Below are positions 59,625-64,000 of a DNA stretch of 64,000 nt, in pieces (within the stretch, counting starts at the first letter, position 1; every line of letters starts with the position of its first letter). Below the pieces are notes generated by a model. The model was not told where the DNA came from. It searched no databases and was given only the letters and a program-made list of their open reading frames with translations. Both the position numbers and the translations under genes were made by a program. The stretch comes from Mucor racemosus (taxonomy: Eukaryota; Mucoromycota; Mucoromycetes; Mucorales; Mucoraceae): the NCBI GenBank assembly GCA_027405735.1, contig JAPEHQ010000006.1, positions 496,001 through 560,000 on the forward strand, given 5' to 3'.

Positions 59625-61330
59625 ATGGGAGGCAAAAAGAAATCTCCCAAGCAAATTCCTGCTGAAACACCTGCCGAGGAAAAGGTTACTTTACTAGCTG
59701 CTGAATCAAGCCAAAAGAAATGGAAGAATTGGTGGGTTAGAACAATTACAACTTTTATGATGATTGGCACATTCTTCCTTATTCTCGCTTCGGGTCATAT
59801 TTGGGTTATCATGATGGTTATCGCTATTTCGACAGTTGTATATAATGAAGTCCTTCAAATAGCTCAAGCTCCAGCAAAGGATAGCAATTTTAGATGGTTC
59901 AAAACTATGAGCTGGTAATGTTTTCTCTAGTCTAATTAGATGTCTTGCTAACAAACTTCCGAGAAATTAGGTACTTTTTAGTAACTACAACCTATTTCCT
60001 TTATGGCGAATCTATTATTTATTACTTTCAACAAATTGTGCTTGTCGATAGAGTACTTTTACCATTCGCAACTCACCATCGATTCATCAGCTTTGTTCTT
60101 TATGTCATTGGTAAGACGAGAGGATTAAATATAGAGAAAAAGGGTCTGTTCAACTTAAAATTTATGCTTTTATAGGATTTGTATTCTTCGTTGCTAATTT
60201 GAAAAAGGGTCAATACAAACAACAATTCCGTCAATTTGGTTGGATGCATATGGCCTTATTACTTGTTGTATTCCAAAGCCATTTTATTGTAAATAATATT
60301 TTAGAAGGTTTGGTTTGGTTTTTCATTCCCACTTCATTGGTTATTTGCAATGATATATTTGCTTACATTTGTGGTTTCTTCTGGGGAAGAACTCCTCTTA
60401 TCTCAGTATCACCAAAGAAAACAGTAGAGGGTTTTGTCGGCGGCTGGATTTGTACAATGATTTTCGGGTTATTGGTAAGATATCTTTTTTGTCACAAGGA
60501 AACAAAAAGTTGGCGTGTGATGTACTAATGACTAGCATAGTGGTCTACTTTATTGATGAGATTTGATTACATGATTTGCCCCGTAAAGGTAAATGTTTAC
60601 AAACGAAAAGAAGTACCTGCATATACTAAACAAGTTTATCACAGGATTTGTCCATGTCTGCTTGGTCTCAAATTGATTGTAGTCCTGTAAACCCTGTATT
60701 TACTGCTGTCCCCTGGAAGTTGCCTGATATGTGGATTGCAATCATCAAGACTTTGGTAGGCATTATATTAAAACTCCATGAAAATTGGTGTAGAGTTTCT
60801 AAACTATATATTTACTATTATTAGATCCAAAAAGAAGTGACAAAGATTTGGATTGCACCAATTCAACTCCATTCTCTTGTAATGGCATGCTTTGCATCAT
60901 TGATTGCTCCTTTTGGAGGTTTCTTCGCTAGTGGTGTTAAACGTGCATTTAATGTAAAGGACTTTGGTCAAAGTATTCCTGGTCATGGAGGTATGACTGA
61001 TCGTATGGATTGCCAATTCTTGATGGGCTTCTTTGCTTCTATTTATTATCAAAGCTTTATCAAGGTAAGATTCGCATTGAGCTAGACATATCCCAGAAAT
61101 AATTAACATGGATGCATTATTAGACATACAATTTGAATATCGGAACTATCCTTGCTTCTGTCATCAACAACTTGTCATTGCCAGATCAATTGGAACTTTT
61201 AGAACGTATCTTGACATATTTCGTAAATCAAGGTATTCTTGATCCTACTGTTTTACAAAAATGTGGAGCAAGCGCATTAACAGATAGTGCCCGTCAAATC
61301 TTGGAGACTAGCATTAGCTCTTCATTGTAA
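59625..61330 (+). CDS. CDS1: phosphatidate cytidylyltransferase (CDP-diacylglycerol synthase)
   Basis: Makes CDP-diacylglycerol from phosphatidic acid and CTP, the entry to phosphatidylinositol and cardiolipin synthesis; ER integral membrane enzyme. Six exons: 59625-59914, 59971-60110, 60176-60474, 60645-60755, 60825-61064, 61124-61330; 428 aa. A Lys-rich cytosolic N-terminus is followed by about seven to eight hydrophobic segments (for example [21 protein letters not shown] and [20 protein letters not shown]). Conserved blocks: [26 protein letters not shown], and the family signature [26 protein letters not shown] (S-x-x-KR-x(4)-KDFG-x(5)-PGHGG-x(2)-DR-x-D). Length is close to the yeast and human enzymes. 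Confidence 0.96.
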
Positions 61331-62320
61331 CATTATTAACTTATTATTACATTATTATCAGACCCCTTTTATATATTAGTTGTTACCTATAATCCCTCCA
61401 CTATATTATTAATATCATTATTACCTTTACAATTTGTCTTGTGTTTAACTCAGTAAACTTGCTGTAACAAATAATAGTAATAATCGTTGCCAGCATTTTA
61501 TTTCCATGCGTGTATTATCGCTTGCTATTATCATGGTACTATGGATAAAAATGCAGGCTTTTAGCTTTATCAAAAGTATTGTACCCTTCAATTAAAAGTA
61601 TGCTTAAATTTAATATAACCATTATTACTAATTTTAAATTTTCTGATATATATACGGTATATATGTATATATAAACCTTCCAGTTGCGATGAAATTCATT
61701 CAAGAATCATAAAAGCTGGCTAGCTAATGTATACAGTAAATTCTTGGCAAATTATAGTTGTATGGCCAAGATAATAACTAATACATATATTATAGAAACT
61801 TTATAAAAGGAACTCATCACATTAAATAAGCCCCCCCCTCCCTCACTGGCTTACTTTCTCAATGGCTGTGTACCACATATGCTGGTTTTGATTGATTTAG
61901 TGCTATTTCTGATTCGAAGTGGCCTTCTAAAGTACAAACCCTATTAGAAAAAGAGCATGTTTTATTCGTACGATTTAACTAACAACTTAATTGGTGCTAA
62001 AATTATGTTTATGGGTACTATTACAGCTGTAATATATTTCTTGAAACTGTGAGCCCATTTGGATAAATATTCATTGACTACAAGCATTTTTCCAGTTGTT
62101 TTATTTCTTTTTAAGCAGAGAAAAAGAGTTTTTTTTTTAAACCTATGCTAAACTCATTCAAAATCAATGGTTAGTTAATAAAATCAAGTTATGTTATTTG
62201 AACGTTTACTGCACATAAACTGCAACTTTAAGATTCAATTTCTAACCATTATTTGATTTTATGAAAATCCTCAAAGAATATCTGAAACAACCCTGCTTTA
62301 TCGGAATATGTTAATGTTAA
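61331..62320. other. intergenic, no gene seen
   Basis: 1 kb of AT-rich DNA with a CCCCCCCCTCCC patch near 61830; nothing else recognised. Confidence 0.4.
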
Positions 62321-62324
62321 ATAA

Positions 62325-62395
62325 AGCTAGAAATTTAATCAAGTAAAGAGATATCATTTATTGGAATGGAATTAATAGGGTTTATATACTAATTG
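62325..62395 (-). repeat. LTR fragment, minus orientation
   Basis: Reverse complement of 29180-29255 with few changes, including TATATAAACCCTATTAA and CCAATAAA on the minus strand. Confidence 0.5.
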
Positions 62396-62550
62396 AGTTG
62401 AGGAAAATGATGATATGATAAGGATTATTATAGATGCTATCTATTATACTAATGTGGCATGATGGTGGAACATCGTGCTGGGACCGTGGATCCTGATTTA
62501 TTGAGATTTTGTAAATTAAGATCAACGTAAAAAGTCTCGGTAAATTATTT

Positions 62551-62935
62551 TGTTGCGTCCACAGGTTATAATAGTAATTTGTAAGATAATGAACCTTTTA
62601 TGTTGTAAACCTTATTGTGAAATTAAGTTAACTAATTTGGGATGACATTCCTAATTGTTCTCTTTTAATTGAAGAATGGTCCGGAATGTGCGGGATATAT
62701 GATATATGGGACATTATATTTTGTTGTATGAAATATGTATCTCTCAAATATGCTATGTTATTAATAATGTAAATAAATACTGATCTAACGGATGAAATTG
62801 TAATATAGAATTTGTGTATAAAAAGAACAAATTATTGGTATTAAATAAATATTCTCTTCGGTTTTTGTGTGTGATTTAATTTGACCAGTTTCTTTATTAA
62901 ATTATGCATTTTTCTTGCTACAATATTTATTCTAA
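62551..62935 (+). mobile_element. retrotransposon LTR, plus orientation
   Basis: Starts TGTTGCGTCCACAGG, like the solo LTRs at 13621 and 39495, and carries TATAAAAAG and TAAATAAATATTC in LTR order. Its last 160 bp reappear in reverse complement at 63799-63960. It is followed by a gag-like reading frame at 62984. Confidence 0.65.
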
Positions 62936-62983
62936 ATCTTGTGCATTTCACATTTTTAAAATTTCATTTAATCGTTTATTACA

Positions 62984-63798
62984 ATGTCAAAAAATCCTAC
63001 AAGATCCTCCATTCCTGTTTCTGAAGATAATGCCGATCCCATTGAAGTTGAGGTTATCGATGAGGCAACCATGCAAGAAGGTGAAATATCTGGGTCTGGT
63101 ACTGAGAACTCAACTCCTATGGATGTTAATTCCACTGAAGCATCTGCTAACAGCAAGCAGAGCAAGAGAGCAAGTCTTCATTTTTATTATCAGAAGATGA
63201 AAAGAACAATAGTAGTTCTTCATTGAATATCAATAGTGACGAACGTTTGAAGTTAGTCAAAGTGATTGATCAATTAAGATTAGAAGTATTCCATGCAACA
63301 ATGAAAGGAATAACTGGACAAGAAGGATCCATTGAAGCTAGAACTTTGAGTGCTGATACTACTAGAAAGCTTGAAATAGCACAAAAAAGTTTTACATTAC
63401 TTTTCCCACAAGAGAATACAATGATGCCTGCAGAAACACCATGTTTCCAGTGGAAGGGACATGTTTTCAACAGACGAAAACCTATTTTTTTAAATATAGA
63501 AGACTGTCCTCACCACTCTGAAAGAGTCTTAGAAGCACACAGACTAAGTGTTAATGATAATTGGTAGCGTTTGGTTCCAGCTCGTCTTTCCACTGGAATG
63601 GAAAGATGGTATGCTATCCGAATGGAGAGCAAAGATTTCACTTCATGGTCCGACTTCAGAATAGCAATTATCAGCAAATACGGTCGCAATCAAGCTGAAG
63701 TAAAAGAAGAAGCTAGAGAAAAGTTAGAGAAAATTCTCTACAAGAAGACCGATTCATTCAAGGATTTTATGGAAGATGATGAAATGTACAAGATTTAG
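62984..63798 (+). pseudogene. broken retrotransposon gag fragment
   Basis: Begins MSKNPTRSSIPVSEDN with an acidic Ser/Thr-rich N-terminus, changes frame at about 63170-63190, meets an in-frame TAG at 63565-63567, and continues in the same frame with WYAIRMESKDFTSWSDFRIA, the W...W..F pattern of Ty3/gypsy-type gag (retrotrans_gag). It stops at 63798, exactly where an inverted LTR copy begins, so the element is truncated there and has no protease or reverse transcriptase. Non-functional. Confidence 0.7.
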
Positions 63799-64000
63799 AA
63801 TAAATATTGTAGCAAGAAAAATATATACATAATAAAGAAACTGGTTAAATTAAATCCGGACACAAAAACTGAAGAGAATCTTTATTTAATATCAATAATT
63901 TGTCCTTTTTATTATATACAAATTCTATATTACATTTATCCGTTAGATCAGAATTGGATCAATTATTATATCTTTCTGACATTCCATGTCAGATCAATCT
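63775..64000 (-). mobile_element. inverted copy of the LTR and leader, running off the right edge
   Basis: Reverse complement of about 62780-62955: the phrases CTTGCTACAATATTTATTC, GATCTAACGGAT and TAATATAGAATTTGT are shared. The match includes about 20 bp of the leader beyond the LTR end, so two 5' ends face each other across the gag fragment. Confidence 0.75.

Noticed and set aside
1..64000. tRNA, rRNA and telomere repeats
   Set aside because: I scanned for B-box-like GGTTCGA contexts, rRNA landmarks and TTAGGG arrays; the few GGTTCGA hits lie in LTR debris without an A box or cloverleaf.

Overview
This is nuclear DNA of a filamentous fungus, most likely an early-diverging Mucoromycota (Mucorales-type) species. 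The evidence is AT-rich sequence, genes split by many 40-80 nt GT-AG introns, mitochondrial and signalling proteins of fungal type, and large islands of decayed transposons between compact gene clusters. The species cannot be named from the sequence alone. Introns were placed by hand; every main gene model below has a total coding length divisible by three.

Layout. 1-7.7 kb: a left-edge partial gene (-), an ArfGAP protein, an Old Yellow Enzyme reductase (-), a possible small membrane-protein gene, mitochondrial ATP synthase subunit h and a GH18 chitinase. 8.1-18.9 kb: a giant inverted repeat (two 4.3-kb arms, apparently identical except one homopolymer length, around a 1.67-kb spacer) carrying a captured fragment of a dynein intermediate chain gene. 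21.8-26.2 kb: an ITC1/ACF1-type chromatin-remodelling subunit and tubulin cofactor A. 26.9-31.2 kb: a second palindromic element of the same family, broken by nested LTR-like insertions. 31.5-32.1 kb: a decayed gene. 32.2-36.3 kb: an SR protein with RRM and two zinc knuckles assembled from micro-exons, 6-phosphogluconolactonase, and a secreted Asn/Gly/Asp-rich repeat protein. 37.6-44.5 kb: a third, non-palindromic copy of the repeat family with solo LTRs. 45.6-50.8 kb: a folliculin-interacting protein (FNIP/Lst4) and the actin-related protein Arp4. 52.3-55.5 kb: a low-complexity tract, a gene broken twice by transposons, and a four-unit tandem repeat with two conserved boxes. 56.3-61.3 kb: complex III core protein 2, a decayed gene and CDP-diacylglycerol synthase. 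62.3-64 kb: LTR/gag remains of a retrotransposon joined head to head.

The host genes are ordinary housekeeping functions (vesicle traffic, respiration, chromatin, nutrient signalling, splicing, phospholipid and pentose phosphate metabolism) and show no sign of forming one pathway. The novelty lies in the mobile DNA: a foldback-like family with very long inverted arms, gene capture, short-termini elements with 5-bp target duplications, a TA-flanked MITE, and one host gene that records two separate insertions with reading frames that rejoin when each insert is removed. The 55.2-55.5 kb tandem array is the best candidate for an undescribed structured element.
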